A DNA stretch of 64,000 bases, from the NCBI RefSeq assembly GCF_010727325.1, contig NZ_AP022565.1, forward strand, positions 2,790,001 through 2,854,000, read 5' to 3'. Shown here in pieces: positions 43,415-52,166 of the stretch. A program made the translations under genes and the position numbers. Numbering within the stretch: position 1 is the stretch's first letter; every line of letters begins with the position of its first letter. The notes under the pieces were generated by a model, which ran no database searches, had not been told where the DNA came from, and worked only from the letters and a program-made list of their open reading frames with translations. The DNA comes from Mycolicibacterium alvei. Its GTDB lineage: Bacteria; Actinomycetota; Actinomycetes; Mycobacteriales; Mycobacteriaceae.

Positions 43415-44497
43415 CTAGGGTACTGATAGATCGCACCCAAACAGAATCGGTTCGGGCTGCAGAGTGATGCCGAAGCGGTCCAGAACACCCGCCTGCACCG
43501 CTCTGGCCAGGGCAATCACATCAGCGGTGTTCGCCTCGCCACGATTGGTCAGAGCCAGCGCATGTTTGGTCGACAGCCGTGCCGGAGCACCGTCACCGGG
43601 GTATCCCTTACCAAACCCGGCGTGCTCGACCAGCCAGCCTGCAGCGAGCTTGACCCCGTCCGGAGCGGGGTAGTTCGGCACCGCCCCCTTCCCCGCGGCG
43701 TCGGCCCCGGCCTGCACCCGCTCGAACTCGGCCTGCGACACCACCGGGTTGGTGAAGAACGACCCGACACTCCAGGTGTCGTGGTCGTGCGCGTCGAGGA
43801 CCATCCCTTTGCCGGCGCGCAAACCCAGCACGGTCTGGCGAACCCGCATCGGGTCGGCGCGCTCCCCCGGTTCGACACCCAGTGCGGTGGCCAGTTCGCG
43901 GTAACGCAGCGGTGCGCTTCGGCCAGTCTGATCGAGGGTGAACTCGACCTCGAGCACGATCACGGCATCGGAGTGTTTGAGGATGCTGGTGCGATAGCCG
44001 AATTTGAGCTCTTCCGTTGCAGCCCAACGGACTTCACCCGTGCGCCGGTCGAGCAACCGGACCCGGCTGATGGTGTCGGCGACCTCGGCCCCGTAGGCAC
44101 CCACGTTCTGCACCGGGGTGGCCCCGGCCGATCCCGGTATCCCGGACAGGCATTCGAGCCCGCCCAGCCCGTGCTGCAGCGAGGCGACGACGACGTCGTC
44201 GAACACGGCACCGGCCTCGGCGCGCAGCAGATCACCCTCGACGGTGATGGCGGTGTTGGCCACGCGCACCACGGTGAGATCCGGCATGGTGTCGGCCAGG
44301 TCATCGGCCAGCACGACGTTGGATCCGCCGGCGAGCACCAGGATCGGATCGGACACCGCGCGCAGCACATCGATGAGCTGATCGGTGCTGGTGCAGGTCA
44401 ACACCCTGGGCGCCACCGGCCCGACCCGCAGGGTGGTCAGCGGGGCCAGCGCAACCGACTCGTCGACCGCGACACCGGCAACATACGAACTGACCAC
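43415..44497 (-). CDS. murB: UDP-N-acetylenolpyruvoylglucosamine reductase
   Basis: A 360-residue FAD enzyme reducing UDP-GlcNAc-enolpyruvate to UDP-MurNAc, the second committed step of peptidoglycan synthesis. Motifs: [13 protein letters not shown] (FAD binding), [46 protein letters not shown] (active-site Ser region) and [13 protein letters not shown] at the C-terminus. GTG 44497 lies eight bases after TACCGT, so the transcript is probably leaderless. Corresponds to Rv0482. The L,D-transpeptidase gene follows immediately. Confidence 0.94.
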   Translation of the reverse strand: MVSSYVAGVAVDESVALAPLTTLRVGPVAPRVLTCTSTDQLIDVLRAVSDPILVLAGGSNVVLADDLADTMPDLTVVRVANTAITVEGDLLRAEAGAVFDDVVVASLQHGLGGLECLSGIPGSAGATPVQNVGAYGAEVADTISRVRLLDRRTGEVRWAATEELKFGYRTSILKHSDAVIVLEVEFTLDQTGRSAPLRYRELATALGVEPGERADPMRVRQTVLGLRAGKGMVLDAHDHDTWSVGSFFTNPVVSQAEFERVQAGADAAGKGAVPNYPAPDGVKLAAGWLVEHAGFGKGYPGDGAPARLSTKHALALTNRGEANTADVIALARAVQAGVLDRFGITLQPEPILFGCDLSVP

Positions 44498-44505
44498 GGG
44501 CCGTA

Positions 44506-44515
44506 ACGGTAGCGT
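44506..44515. promoter_or_regulatory. Overlapping divergent -10 boxes of murB and the first DUF2505 gene
   Basis: Plus strand: TAGCGT at 44510-44515, eight bases before ATG 44524. Minus strand: TACCGT at 44511-44506, eight bases before GTG 44497. The two boxes overlap by two bases in an intergenic gap of 26 bases. Both transcripts would be leaderless or nearly so, and the two polymerases could not bind at once. Confidence 0.5.
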
Positions 44516-44523
44516 GACCAGGT

Positions 44524-45030
44524 ATGCCGCGATCATTCGACATGGCCAGCGACTACGAGGGCAGCGTCGAACAGGTCCACCGGGCATTCGGTGACGAACA
44601 GTATTGGCTGGCCCGGCTGGCCGATTCCGGGGCCGACGCGACCGCGCTGGACGCGTTGACCGTGACCGACGCCGGCGATATCACGGCGGTCACCACCCAG
44701 ACCCTGCGCGCCAACCAGCTGCCCGGGCTGGTGTCGCAGTTCCACCGCGGCGATCTGCACATCCGGCGCGAGGAGCGGTGGCAGCCGATCCGGCATGGCG
44801 CGTCGCACGGCACGGTGCGGGGCTCGGTCGCCGGGGCGCCGGTGTCGCTGTCCGGGACCGCGACGCTTGCCGCGACCGACCGCGGGTCCCGGCTGTCGGT
44901 ACACATCACGGTCGAGGTCAGGGTGCCGCTGGTCGGCGGCAAGATCGAGAGTTTCATCGGCACGCAGCTGGTCGACCTCCTGACCGCCGAGCAACGGTTC
45001 ACCTCGGTGTGGATCACCGAACACCACTGA
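44524..45030 (+). CDS. DUF2505 protein, first of a tandem pair
   Basis: A 168-residue START/Bet v1-like protein of the DUF2505 family: it opens [20 protein letters not shown], contains [20 protein letters not shown], and ends [12 protein letters not shown]. Such proteins have a hydrophobic cavity and probably bind a lipid or polyketide-like ligand; no function is established. Corresponds to Rv0481c. The next gene is a paralogue, and the short gap suggests co-transcription. Confidence 0.8.
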   Translation: MPRSFDMASDYEGSVEQVHRAFGDEQYWLARLADSGADATALDALTVTDAGDITAVTTQTLRANQLPGLVSQFHRGDLHIRREERWQPIRHGASHGTVRGSVAGAPVSLSGTATLAATDRGSRLSVHITVEVRVPLVGGKIESFIGTQLVDLLTAEQRFTSVWITEHH

Positions 45031-45053
45031 GCCCGGCGGTATCTTCGGTAACC

Positions 45054-45575
45054 ATGAGCCGATCCCGGCAGACAACGATGCCGTTCGACGCACCCGTGGA
45101 AACCATCTACGCCGTGTACGCGAACGCCGCGTACTGGCAGGCCATGATGGACCGCTACGACAACCTCACTCCCGGAAAATCCGACCTCACGGCCTTCAAC
45201 GCCGACGAGAGCGGGATCGAGGTCGAGTTCCGGCAGGTGCTGCCGCGCGCGGAGCTGCCCGCCATCCTGCGGTCGGTGATACCGCTCGATATGGCCATCA
45301 TCCGCAAGCATTCTTTCGGCCCCTTCGACCCGAACGGCGCGGGCCGCGCGAGTGGCCACTACACCGCGTCCGTGTCACACGTGCCGGGGCGGCTCGATGG
45401 CCGCTATGTGTTCACCGAGGTCTCGGCGGGCAGCCGGCTGCAGGTCGACAGCACGTGCAAAGTGCCGATGCCGCTGATCGGGGGCAAACTCGAAGACCTG
45501 GTCCTGCAGTCCGTCAACGACGTGTTCACGATCGAGGGGGCGTTCACCGCTGAGTGGATCGCCGAGCACGTCTAA
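45054..45575 (+). CDS. DUF2505 protein, second of a tandem pair
   Basis: A 173-residue paralogue of the preceding gene. It shares the family frame MPFDAPVETIYAVYANAAYW, EVEFRQVLPRAELPAILRS, then a C-terminus VFTIEGAFTAEWIAEHV. TATCTT at 45040-45045, eight bases before ATG 45054, could give a leaderless transcript of its own. Its 3' end overlaps the probable CTG start of the methyltransferase gene by 26 bp. Confidence 0.8.
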   Translation: MSRSRQTTMPFDAPVETIYAVYANAAYWQAMMDRYDNLTPGKSDLTAFNADESGIEVEFRQVLPRAELPAILRSVIPLDMAIIRKHSFGPFDPNGAGRASGHYTASVSHVPGRLDGRYVFTEVSAGSRLQVDSTCKVPMPLIGGKLEDLVLQSVNDVFTIEGAFTAEWIAEHV

Positions 45576-46356
45576 ACCCGTCGGAGCGGTCACCCGGGGC
45601 ACCACCGGGTACAACCGGCTGCGCCGCAGCGACCGTTGGCTGGCGCACTCGCCGCGGGTGCGCAGCGTGCTGCGCGCCGCCGCCGATCCGCTGGTGGTCG
45701 ACCTCGGGTACGGGGCGCTGCCGGTGACCACGCTCGAATTGGCCGCGCGGCTGAGATCGATCCGCGACGGTATCCGGGTAGTAGGCCTGGAGATCCACCC
45801 CGAACGTGTGGCCACCGCACGCGCGCTGGCGGGCAGCAGCGACGTCCACTTCGCCCTCGGCGGGTTCGAGTTGGCCGGGCTGCGTCCGGTGCTGGTGCGG
45901 GCGTTCAACGTATTGCGCCAGTACCCGGTCGAGGCGGTACCCGAGGCCTGGGCGGCGATGTCGCGCCGGCTCGCGCCCGGCGGGCTGATCCTCGACGGAA
46001 CCTGCGACGAGTTGGGCCGCCGATGCTGCTGGGTGTTGCTGGACACCGACGGGCCGGTGAGCCTGACCCTGGCGTGTGACCCGCTGCGCATCGAGCGTCC
46101 GTCGGACCTGGCCGAACGGCTGCCCAAGGTGCTCATCCACCACAACGTCGAAGGACAGCCGATCCACGCGCTGCTCGGCGCGGCCGACCGCGCCTGGGCC
46201 AGCGCGGCCGGACACGGGGTGTTCGGGCCGCGGGTGCGCTGGCGGGCCATGGTGGAGTTGTTGCGCGCCGAAGGGCTTCCCGTCGCCGCACCGCGCCGTC
46301 GGATGCGGGACGGGATACTCACGGTCCCGTGGGCAGCCGTCGCGCCACTAAGCTGA
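45550..46356 (+). CDS. Class I SAM-dependent methyltransferase with probable CTG start
   Basis: A 268-residue protein if started at CTG 45550. The Rossmann motif is LVVDLGYGALPVTTLELAA (motif I), followed by RVVGLEIHPERVATAR and a C-terminal GILTVPWAAV. The conserved-looking N-terminus TRGTTGYNRLRRSDRWLAH lies upstream of the first standard start, GTG 45658, which would cut it off. No ATG, GTG or TTG occurs in frame before it. CTG 45550 has AGGGGG at 45535-45540, nine bases before. It overlaps the second DUF2505 gene by 26 bp. The substrate is unknown; a class often annotated as rRNA- or small-molecule methyltransferase. Confidence 0.65.
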   Translation: MSGSPSTSKPVGAVTRGTTGYNRLRRSDRWLAHSPRVRSVLRAAADPLVVDLGYGALPVTTLELAARLRSIRDGIRVVGLEIHPERVATARALAGSSDVHFALGGFELAGLRPVLVRAFNVLRQYPVEAVPEAWAAMSRRLAPGGLILDGTCDELGRRCCWVLLDTDGPVSLTLACDPLRIERPSDLAERLPKVLIHHNVEGQPIHALLGAADRAWASAAGHGVFGPRVRWRAMVELLRAEGLPVAAPRRRMRDGILTVPWAAVAPLS

Positions 46357-46361
46357 ACCAC

Positions 46362-47177
46362 ATGCGAATCGCCCTGGCGCAGATCGCGACCGGCACAGAT
46401 CCGTCGTCGAATCTGGCGCTGGTCGACGAGTACACGCGGCGGGCCGCCGCTGACGGCGCCCGGTTGGTGTTGTTCCCCGAGGCCACGATGTGCCGGTTCG
46501 GGGTGCCGCTGGGCCCCGTCGCCGAGGATCTCGACGGGCCGTGGGCGACGGCGGTGCGTGACATCGCCGCGCAGGCCGGGGTCGTCGTGGTGGCCGGGAT
46601 GTTCGTCCCCAGCCAGGACGGGCGGGTCACCAACACCCTGATCGCCACCGGGGGCGGGGTGAACGCGCACTACCACAAGATCCATCTCTACGACGCCTTC
46701 GGATTCACCGAATCACGCACTGTGGCACCGGGTTTCGAGCCGGTGACGATCACCGTCGACGACGTCACCGTCGGCCTGAGCACCTGCTACGACATCCGGT
46801 TCCCGGAGCTGTACGTGGAGCTGGCCCGTCGCGGCGCCCGACTGATCACCGTGCACGCCTCGTGGGGATCGGGACCCGGCAAGCTGGAGCAGTGGACCCT
46901 GCTGGCCCGGGCCCGCGCGCTGGACACCACCGGATTCATCGCCGCGGTCGACCAGGCCTATCCGGGCGAGGACATCGCCAAGGCCGGGCCGACCGGTGTC
47001 GGCGGCAGTCTGGTGACCTCCCCCACCGGCGAGGTTCTCGCCGCGGCCGACGCCGACCCGCACCTACTGGTCTACGACGTCGACCTCGATGCCGCCAACC
47101 AGGTCCGCGACACCATCGCGGTGCTGCAGAACCGCTCACAGTTCGCTCAGTCCGATAGGGCACAATCGCTGGGGTGA
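46362..47177 (+). CDS. Carbon-nitrogen hydrolase (nitrilase superfamily)
   Basis: A 271-residue hydrolase with the Glu-Lys-Cys triad in LVLFPEATM, HYHKIHLYDAFG and GLSTCYDIRFPEL. These are typical of the amidase/Nit2-omega-amidase branch. Corresponds to Rv0480c. A -10-like TAAGCT at 46349-46354, inside the end of the methyltransferase gene, lies seven bases before ATG 46362, so a leaderless transcript is possible. Its stop overlaps the DUF2993 gene start. Confidence 0.88.
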   Translation: MRIALAQIATGTDPSSNLALVDEYTRRAAADGARLVLFPEATMCRFGVPLGPVAEDLDGPWATAVRDIAAQAGVVVVAGMFVPSQDGRVTNTLIATGGGVNAHYHKIHLYDAFGFTESRTVAPGFEPVTITVDDVTVGLSTCYDIRFPELYVELARRGARLITVHASWGSGPGKLEQWTLLARARALDTTGFIAAVDQAYPGEDIAKAGPTGVGGSLVTSPTGEVLAAADADPHLLVYDVDLDAANQVRDTIAVLQNRSQFAQSDRAQSLG

Positions 47178-48061
47178 CCGATCCCTGGGCTCGCCCAACC
47201 GACCAGTCCCCGCCAGCTCCTTCGGCGGACGTGCCGCCGCAGCCGCCGACGCCTGAGCAGCCCGGGCAGCCGGTATCCGACGCTCAGCAGCCGCAGGACA
47301 CGTCGGCCCTGGCGAAGGTCAAGAAGCTGCTGTCGGATCCGTTGTCGGTGGTACTGGTCTTCGTGATCGTGCTGGCACTGGTCGCGGCCGGCGTACTCGG
47401 CGGCGAGCTGTATGCCCGCAACCGTGCCGACAAGATCGTCGCCTCGATCGTGGAATGCGTCGTCGGGGACGGCGCGAAGGCCTCGTTCGATCCGCTGCCG
47501 CCGTTCCTCATGCAGCACGTGACCGGTCACTACACGAACATCAACGTCGAGACCGCGGGCAACCAGATCCGTGAGGCCAAGGGCATGAAGGTCAAGCTGG
47601 ACATCCGGGACGTGCGGGTGAAGGAAACCGCCGACGCCAGCGGCACCGTGGGCTCGCTGGTCGCCAACATCGACTGGAGCACCGACGGCCTCCGCGAGAC
47701 CGTGGGCGACATGGTCCAGCTGCCGTTCATCGGCTCGGCGATCTCGGATGTGCGGACCAACCCGTCCAAGGGCACCATCGAACTCAAAGGCCTGCTCGGC
47801 ACCATCACGGCCAAGCCCACGGTGGTCAACAAGGGCATCTCGCTGCAGATCATCGACCTGAGCGCGATCGGCCTGTCCTGGCCGCGGGAGACCCTGCAGC
47901 CGATCCTGGACAAGTTCACCGCCCAGCTGACCGAGAACTATCCGATGGGGATCCACGCCGACAGCGTGCAGGTCACCGACAGCGGCGTGCAGGCGAGGTT
48001 CTCCGCGACGAACGCGTCGATGCCCAAGCCCACCGACGACCCCTGCTTCGCGAAGCTGTAG
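47174..48061 (+). CDS. DUF2993 (LmeA-like) membrane-anchored protein
   Basis: A 295-residue protein: a Pro-rich cytoplasmic N-terminus of about 50 residues, one helix (SVVLVFVIVLALVAAGVLGG, residues about 58-77), then a large outer domain of the DUF2993 family. LmeA, a family member, acts in lipomannan elongation in the periplasm. Corresponds to Rv0479c. GTG 47174 overlaps the nitrilase stop as GTGA. It converges with deoC. Confidence 0.8.
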   Translation: MTDPWARPTDQSPPAPSADVPPQPPTPEQPGQPVSDAQQPQDTSALAKVKKLLSDPLSVVLVFVIVLALVAAGVLGGELYARNRADKIVASIVECVVGDGAKASFDPLPPFLMQHVTGHYTNINVETAGNQIREAKGMKVKLDIRDVRVKETADASGTVGSLVANIDWSTDGLRETVGDMVQLPFIGSAISDVRTNPSKGTIELKGLLGTITAKPTVVNKGISLQIIDLSAIGLSWPRETLQPILDKFTAQLTENYPMGIHADSVQVTDSGVQARFSATNASMPKPTDDPCFAKL

Positions 48062-48068
48062 CCCGGCC

Positions 48069-48749
48069 CTAACCGGCGAGGCCGTCGAGTACCGCCCGGG
48101 TGCCCGACAGGCCGAGCCGGGTGGCCCCGGCGTCGAGCATCGCCACCGCCGTCTCGGCGGTGCGGATGCCGCCGCTGGCCTTGACCCCGACGCCGTCACC
48201 CACCGCGCGCGCCATCAGTTCGACAGCACGGGTGGAGGCGCCCCCGCTGGGATGGAAGCCGGTGGAGGTCTTGACGAAGTCGGCCCCGGCGCCGACGGCG
48301 GCCCGGCAGACGTCCTGCAACAGCGCCTCGCCGGCGAACTCCAGCAGCGCCGCGGACTCGACGATCACCTTGAGCGTGGCACCGGGTACTGCCGCGCGCA
48401 CCGCGGCGACCTCGGCAGCGATCGCGTCCAGGTCGCCGGTCAGCGCGGCCCCGACGTCGATCACCATGTCGATCTCGACGGCGCCCGCGGCCGCGGCCAG
48501 TTGCGATTCGCGGGCCTTGATCTCGGCCAGGTGTTTACCCGAGGGGAAACCGGACACCGCGGCCACCGCCAGGCCGCCCGGGGCGACCGCGGCCGCGGCG
48601 GACACCAGCGACGGCGACACGCAGACCGAGAACACCCCGAGGTCGGCGCCCTCGGCCACCAGTTTCTCGACGTCGACCACGGTGGCTTCCGGCTTGAGCA
48701 GCGTGTGGTCGACCAGTGCGGCGACCTGAGCCCGGGTGTAGCTGCCCAT
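48069..48749 (-). CDS. deoC: Deoxyribose-phosphate aldolase
   Basis: A 226-residue TIM-barrel class I aldolase that splits 2-deoxyribose-5-phosphate to glyceraldehyde-3-phosphate and acetaldehyde. The Schiff-base Lys is in [29 protein letters not shown] opens the protein; [10 protein letters not shown] carries the second active-site Lys. ATG 48749 overlaps the preceding TGA by one base (TGATG). Corresponds to Rv0478. The genes 49173-49457, 48749-49168 and deoC likely form one unit. Confidence 0.94.
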   Translation of the reverse strand: MGSYTRAQVAALVDHTLLKPEATVVDVEKLVAEGADLGVFSVCVSPSLVSAAAAVAPGGLAVAAVSGFPSGKHLAEIKARESQLAAAAGAVEIDMVIDVGAALTGDLDAIAAEVAAVRAAVPGATLKVIVESAALLEFAGEALLQDVCRAAVGAGADFVKTSTGFHPSGGASTRAVELMARAVGDGVGVKASGGIRTAETAVAMLDAGATRLGLSGTRAVLDGLAG

Positions 48750-49168
48750 CAGAACGGTTCCTCACTGCCGCCGGGATTGCATCCGCCGGCCAGCATCACC
48801 TCGGGGGCGACCTCGGGCCGCCACGGCTCCAGATTCCAACTGGTCTTACCCGGCTCGACGAGTTCGGCGAACGTCCAGTGGCACAGGAACTGCGCACGCA
48901 TCCCCGGAAGGTCTGCATCCGGGGCCAGGGCCAGCACCTGGGCCCAGGCCTGATCGGCGTCCGCGGCGTTGCCGGGCTGACGGGTGAGCGCCCGCGCGGC
49001 GTCGGTCGGATAGACGCGCAGGCTGGACAGGTCGCCCCATTTCGCCCATTCGACGTGGTCGACGTAGCTGTGCTCGAGGCCGGGCTCGGCGGCTGCGCAG
49101 GGCACGAAGGTCAGGGTCGCGCTCAGCGTCAGGCACACCGCGCCGAGTGCGGCCAGTGGCGAACGCAT
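48749..49168 (-). CDS. Secreted DUF2599-type protein
   Basis: A 139-residue exported protein. The first 27 residues are a signal peptide with cleavage expected after CAAA. The mature part has [20 protein letters not shown] and a Cys in [11 protein letters not shown] plus one in LAGGCNPGG, which may form a disulfide. The central W-x-x-W-G-x-L-x-V-x-P segment is typical of DUF2599. Corresponds to Rv0477. ATG 49168 is the start. Function unknown. Confidence 0.72.
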   Translation of the reverse strand: MRSPLAALGAVCLTLSATLTFVPCAAAEPGLEHSYVDHVEWAKWGDLSSLRVYPTDAARALTRQPGNAADADQAWAQVLALAPDADLPGMRAQFLCHWTFAELVEPGKTSWNLEPWRPEVAPEVMLAGGCNPGGSEEPF

Positions 49169-49172
49169 CGGG

Positions 49173-49457
49173 TCAGTGGGACTTTCCCTGGATTTCGAGC
49201 AGCTTTGGCCGCACGTCGACGAGGTAGACACCGGTGGCGCAGGCCGCGATGACGGGGATGAACACCCCACCCACCAGCAGCGTCAGCACCGCGCTCACAC
49301 CCAGGATGGCCAGCCATACCGGCTTGGTGAGCTTGCCGGTGGCCGTATAGGCGTCGGGACGCTGCCGGGCCGCATGCACGAAGGCGTACACGGCCGCGAG
49401 AACGACCAGATAACCGAGCGCCAAAATAATGAGGCCCGCAAGGTTGGCGAGTTGCAC
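49173..49457 (-). CDS. DUF2516 small membrane protein
   Basis: A 94-residue protein with two to three helices (residues 6-30, 46-66 and 66-80), starting [20 protein letters not shown] and ending [29 protein letters not shown] is characteristic of DUF2516. Corresponds to Rv0476. It ends four bases before the start of the secreted protein. Function unknown. Confidence 0.75.
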   Translation of the reverse strand: MQLANLAGLIILALGYLVVLAAVYAFVHAARQRPDAYTATGKLTKPVWLAILGVSAVLTLLVGGVFIPVIAACATGVYLVDVRPKLLEIQGKSH

Positions 49458-49536
49458 CTCACCAGCCTATGCGGGCCTCATCGTCAGCGTCGACCGCCCA
49501 GGGCTCAGGTCCCTGTGAACACGGTCTCGACCGGTA

Positions 49537-50163
49537 CTACTTCTGGGTGACCTTCTTGGCCGGAGCCGCGGTCTTCTTGGCAGCCGGGGTGGCGGCCTTC
49601 TTGGCGGGCGCCTTCTTGGCGGGTGCGGCCTTCTTGGCGGGAGCGGCAGCCGGTGCTGCGGCCTTCTCGACCTTCTTCGGCAGCTCCACGCCGACCAGCT
49701 TGGCGGCACGCTCGCCGACCGCGCGGGTCTGGGTCGCCACGGTGCCCAGGGCCTCCTGGGTCAGCTCGACGGCCTGGTCGGTGTAACCCTCGACCCGGTT
49801 GGCGGCTTCCTCGATGGCCGGCTGGTTGCGCAGGCGCTCCAGCGCCGCCTCGCCGCGCTCGACCAGCTTGTTGTAGGTCGCGGTGGCCTGATCGGCGTAG
49901 CCCTCGGCGGCCTTGCGCAGTTCGTCGGAGGAGAGCTTGTCGCGCAGCTCGTCGAACTGGACCGGCAGGTCTTCCTGCAGCTTGGTCAGCCGGGCGCGGC
50001 CTTCCTCGACGCGGGCCTCGGCGTCGGTGCGCGCATCCTCGGCACGCTCACGCAGGCTGGCGACGATCTCGTTGACCGTGGCCAGGGCCAGATCGGCAGC
50101 GCCGACGGCGGCCAGCAGCGGGGCCTTGAGGTCTTCGATGGTGGGCTGAGTCTTGTCGGTCAT
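49537..50163 (-). CDS. hbhA: Heparin-binding hemagglutinin
   Basis: A 208-residue surface adhesin that binds heparan sulfate on host cells. Most of the protein is one long coiled coil (residues about 10-115) and the C-terminal 45 residues are a heparin-binding region of Lys/Ala/Pro repeats such as [16 protein letters not shown]. It has no signal peptide, as in M. tuberculosis HbhA (Rv0475), where the Lys residues are methylated. ATG 50163 follows AAAGGAAA. The XRE gene lies upstream on the same strand with 60 bases between. Confidence 0.93.
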   Translation of the reverse strand: MTDKTQPTIEDLKAPLLAAVGAADLALATVNEIVASLRERAEDARTDAEARVEEGRARLTKLQEDLPVQFDELRDKLSSDELRKAAEGYADQATATYNKLVERGEAALERLRNQPAIEEAANRVEGYTDQAVELTQEALGTVATQTRAVGERAAKLVGVELPKKVEKAAAPAAAPAKKAAPAKKAPAKKAATPAAKKTAAPAKKVTQK

Positions 50164-50223
50164 GCGAATTTCCTTTCCCAGGATGACTTTCGTGCGAATA
50201 GTTATCGGTTAGCTGATGAGGTG

Positions 50224-50628
50224 TCAGTCAGTCGGTTCAGATGTCTGCTCCTCATCTGCTTCGGCTTCGTTCTGCTGCCGGAACGATGTGTAGATATCGA
50301 GCAGCACCTGCTTCTGCCGCTCGGTGATCCCCACGTCGTTCACGATGGCGTCGCGGACCTCGCTGGGCTCGCTGGGCTCCAACATCCCGGCGCGCACATA
50401 GAGGACCTCGGCGGACACCCGAAGTGCCTTCGCGATCTGGTTGAGCACGTCGGCGGAAGGTTTCCGCAACCCTCGTTCGATCTGGCTCAGGTACGGGTTG
50501 CTGACACCGGCCTTCTCGGCCAACTGCCGAACTGACACCTGCGCCGCCTCACGCTGGGCTCGGATGAAGCTTCCGATGTCCTGCGCAGCGCTGGAGACGA
50601 CAGCCGCGAGATTTTCGTCTTGCGCCAT
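50224..50628 (-). CDS. XRE-family helix-turn-helix regulator
   Basis: A 134-residue regulator. The Cro/C1-type helix-turn-helix is at residues about 24-60: SVRQLAEKAGVSNPYLSQIE, then RGLRKPSADVLNQIAKAL. The C-terminal 60 residues are acidic and probably mediate dimerisation. Corresponds to Rv0474. It precedes hbhA on the same strand, so may control it. A palindrome that overlaps its own promoter suggests autoregulation. Confidence 0.85.
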   Translation of the reverse strand: MAQDENLAAVVSSAAQDIGSFIRAQREAAQVSVRQLAEKAGVSNPYLSQIERGLRKPSADVLNQIAKALRVSAEVLYVRAGMLEPSEPSEVRDAIVNDVGITERQKQVLLDIYTSFRQQNEAEADEEQTSEPTD

Positions 50629-50670
50629 GTCATTCCCCTCGTAGGCCTGTATCCGTTAACGACACAATTC

Positions 50671-50711
50671 ACGCTACGACGGGGTGCTAACTTTTGCAAG
50701 CACTAGTTAGC
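50671..50711 (-). promoter_or_regulatory. Promoter and overlapping operator of the XRE gene
   Basis: Minus strand -35 TTGCAA (50694-50699), 17-base spacer, -10 TAGCGT (50671-50676); start near 50664 and a leader of about 36 bases to ATG 50628. The inverted repeat gctaact (50686-50692) / agttagc (50705-50711) flanks the -35 box. A dimer bound there would block the promoter. Autorepression is inference. Confidence 0.6.
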
Positions 50712-50716
50712 GCAGG

Positions 50717-52060
50717 TCAGAAGAGTAGTTGGGCTACCGAGTAGATGATCAGACCCGCCAACGCGCCCACCACGGTGCCGTTGATCCGGATAAACTGCAG
50801 GTCACGGCCCACATGGAGCTCGATCCGGCGACTCGCCTCGTCCGCATCCCAGCGTTCGATGGTCTCGGTGATGATTGCTGTGATTTCGGTCCCATACTCT
50901 GCGACCAGGTGTTTTGCCCCTCTGATGATCCAGTTGTCGACCTTGTCGCGTAGCTCGGCGTCGTCACGCAACGACTCCCCGATGCGCATCACCGAGTCGG
51001 CGATCCGGGTACGCAGCGCCGAGGACGGGTCGTCCACCGACTCCAGGATGATCCGCTTCGCCGCCGCCCACGCAGTCTCGGCCGCCCGCGCCACCTCGTC
51101 GCGGCCCATGATCTGTTCCTTGACGTTCTCGGCGCGCTGAATCGTCGCCTCGTCGTTCTGCAGGTCGTCGGCGAACTCGAACAGGAACCGGGTGGCCGAG
51201 CGGCGCAGTTCGTGGTCGGGGTTGCGGCGTACCTTGTCGGTGAAATCCATCAGCTCCCGGTGGATCCGCTCGCCCACCAGGTGATCCACCCAGCGCGGCG
51301 ACCACGTCGGAGAATCCCGCTCGATCACCCGCTCGATCACCTCACCGGAGTTCAGCGACCACTGGAACGCCCGATCGCACAACAGCTGGATCAGCGCTTC
51401 CTGACGGCCCTCCTGCAGCAGCGTGGAGAGCACCCGGCCGATCGGCGGGCCCCATTTCGGGTCGGCGATGCGCTTGACGATCATCCGGTCCAGCACGTGC
51501 TGGACGTCCTCGTCGCGCAGCATCTCGACCCCGACCCGCAGCACGGTCGACGCCTCGGCGGCCACCCGCTCGGCATGCGGACGGTCGCACAGCCACTTGC
51601 CCAACCGGCCCGCCACCTCGGCGTCGTGCAGTTTGGTCGCGATCACCTCGGGAGACATGAAGTTCTCCCGGACGAACGTTCCCAACCCCTCGCCCAGCTG
51701 GTCCTTCTTGCGCTTGATGATGGCCGTGTGCGGGATGGGGATACCGAGTGGATGCTTGAACAACGCGGTCACCGCGAACCAGTCGGCGAGCGCGCCGACC
51801 ATGCCGGCCTCGGCTGCCGCGCGAACATATCCGATCCACGGCGCCGGACCCCCCGGTCCCGCTCCCCGCGACTGCGCCCACGTGCACAAAAGGAAGATCA
51901 CGGTAGCGCCGACCAGGAAGCTCAGCGCTACCAGCTTCATGGTCCGCAAACCCCGTAGCCGTTCGGCGTCGGCAGCGCTGTCCGCACCGGCCAGCGTCTC
52001 GGCAAAACTCTGCCGCGGGCCCGTATGCGCGCGGGCTCCCGCGTCGGTTCGATGTGCCAC
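50717..52060 (-). CDS. DUF445 membrane protein
   Basis: A 447-residue DUF445 protein. It has N-terminal helices near residues 45-64 and 80-100, a cluster PHTAIIKRKKDQLGEGLGTFVREN typical of the family, a long helical region, and a final helix (VVGALAGLIIYSVAQLLF) at the C-terminus. Corresponds to Rv0473. It is widely conserved without known role. GTG 52060 is the start. The intergenic region before the TetR gene holds a -10-like TAGTAT at 52128-52133 on the plus strand. Confidence 0.8.
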   Translation of the reverse strand: MAHRTDAGARAHTGPRQSFAETLAGADSAADAERLRGLRTMKLVALSFLVGATVIFLLCTWAQSRGAGPGGPAPWIGYVRAAAEAGMVGALADWFAVTALFKHPLGIPIPHTAIIKRKKDQLGEGLGTFVRENFMSPEVIATKLHDAEVAGRLGKWLCDRPHAERVAAEASTVLRVGVEMLRDEDVQHVLDRMIVKRIADPKWGPPIGRVLSTLLQEGRQEALIQLLCDRAFQWSLNSGEVIERVIERDSPTWSPRWVDHLVGERIHRELMDFTDKVRRNPDHELRRSATRFLFEFADDLQNDEATIQRAENVKEQIMGRDEVARAAETAWAAAKRIILESVDDPSSALRTRIADSVMRIGESLRDDAELRDKVDNWIIRGAKHLVAEYGTEITAIITETIERWDADEASRRIELHVGRDLQFIRINGTVVGALAGLIIYSVAQLLF

Positions 52061-52166
52061 GATTCCATCTTGCGCTATCGCCGCGACTGACGGTCCGACC
52101 CTCAGGCCCGTATCCGCAGATTCGCCGTAGTATCAAGTGGAACTAGGGAATGGGACTACTGCGACT

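Noticed and set aside
47147..48199. Long frame antisense to the DUF2993 gene
   Set aside because: Shadow frame with His/Arg/Gly-rich composition and no domain; the plus-strand gene is well supported.
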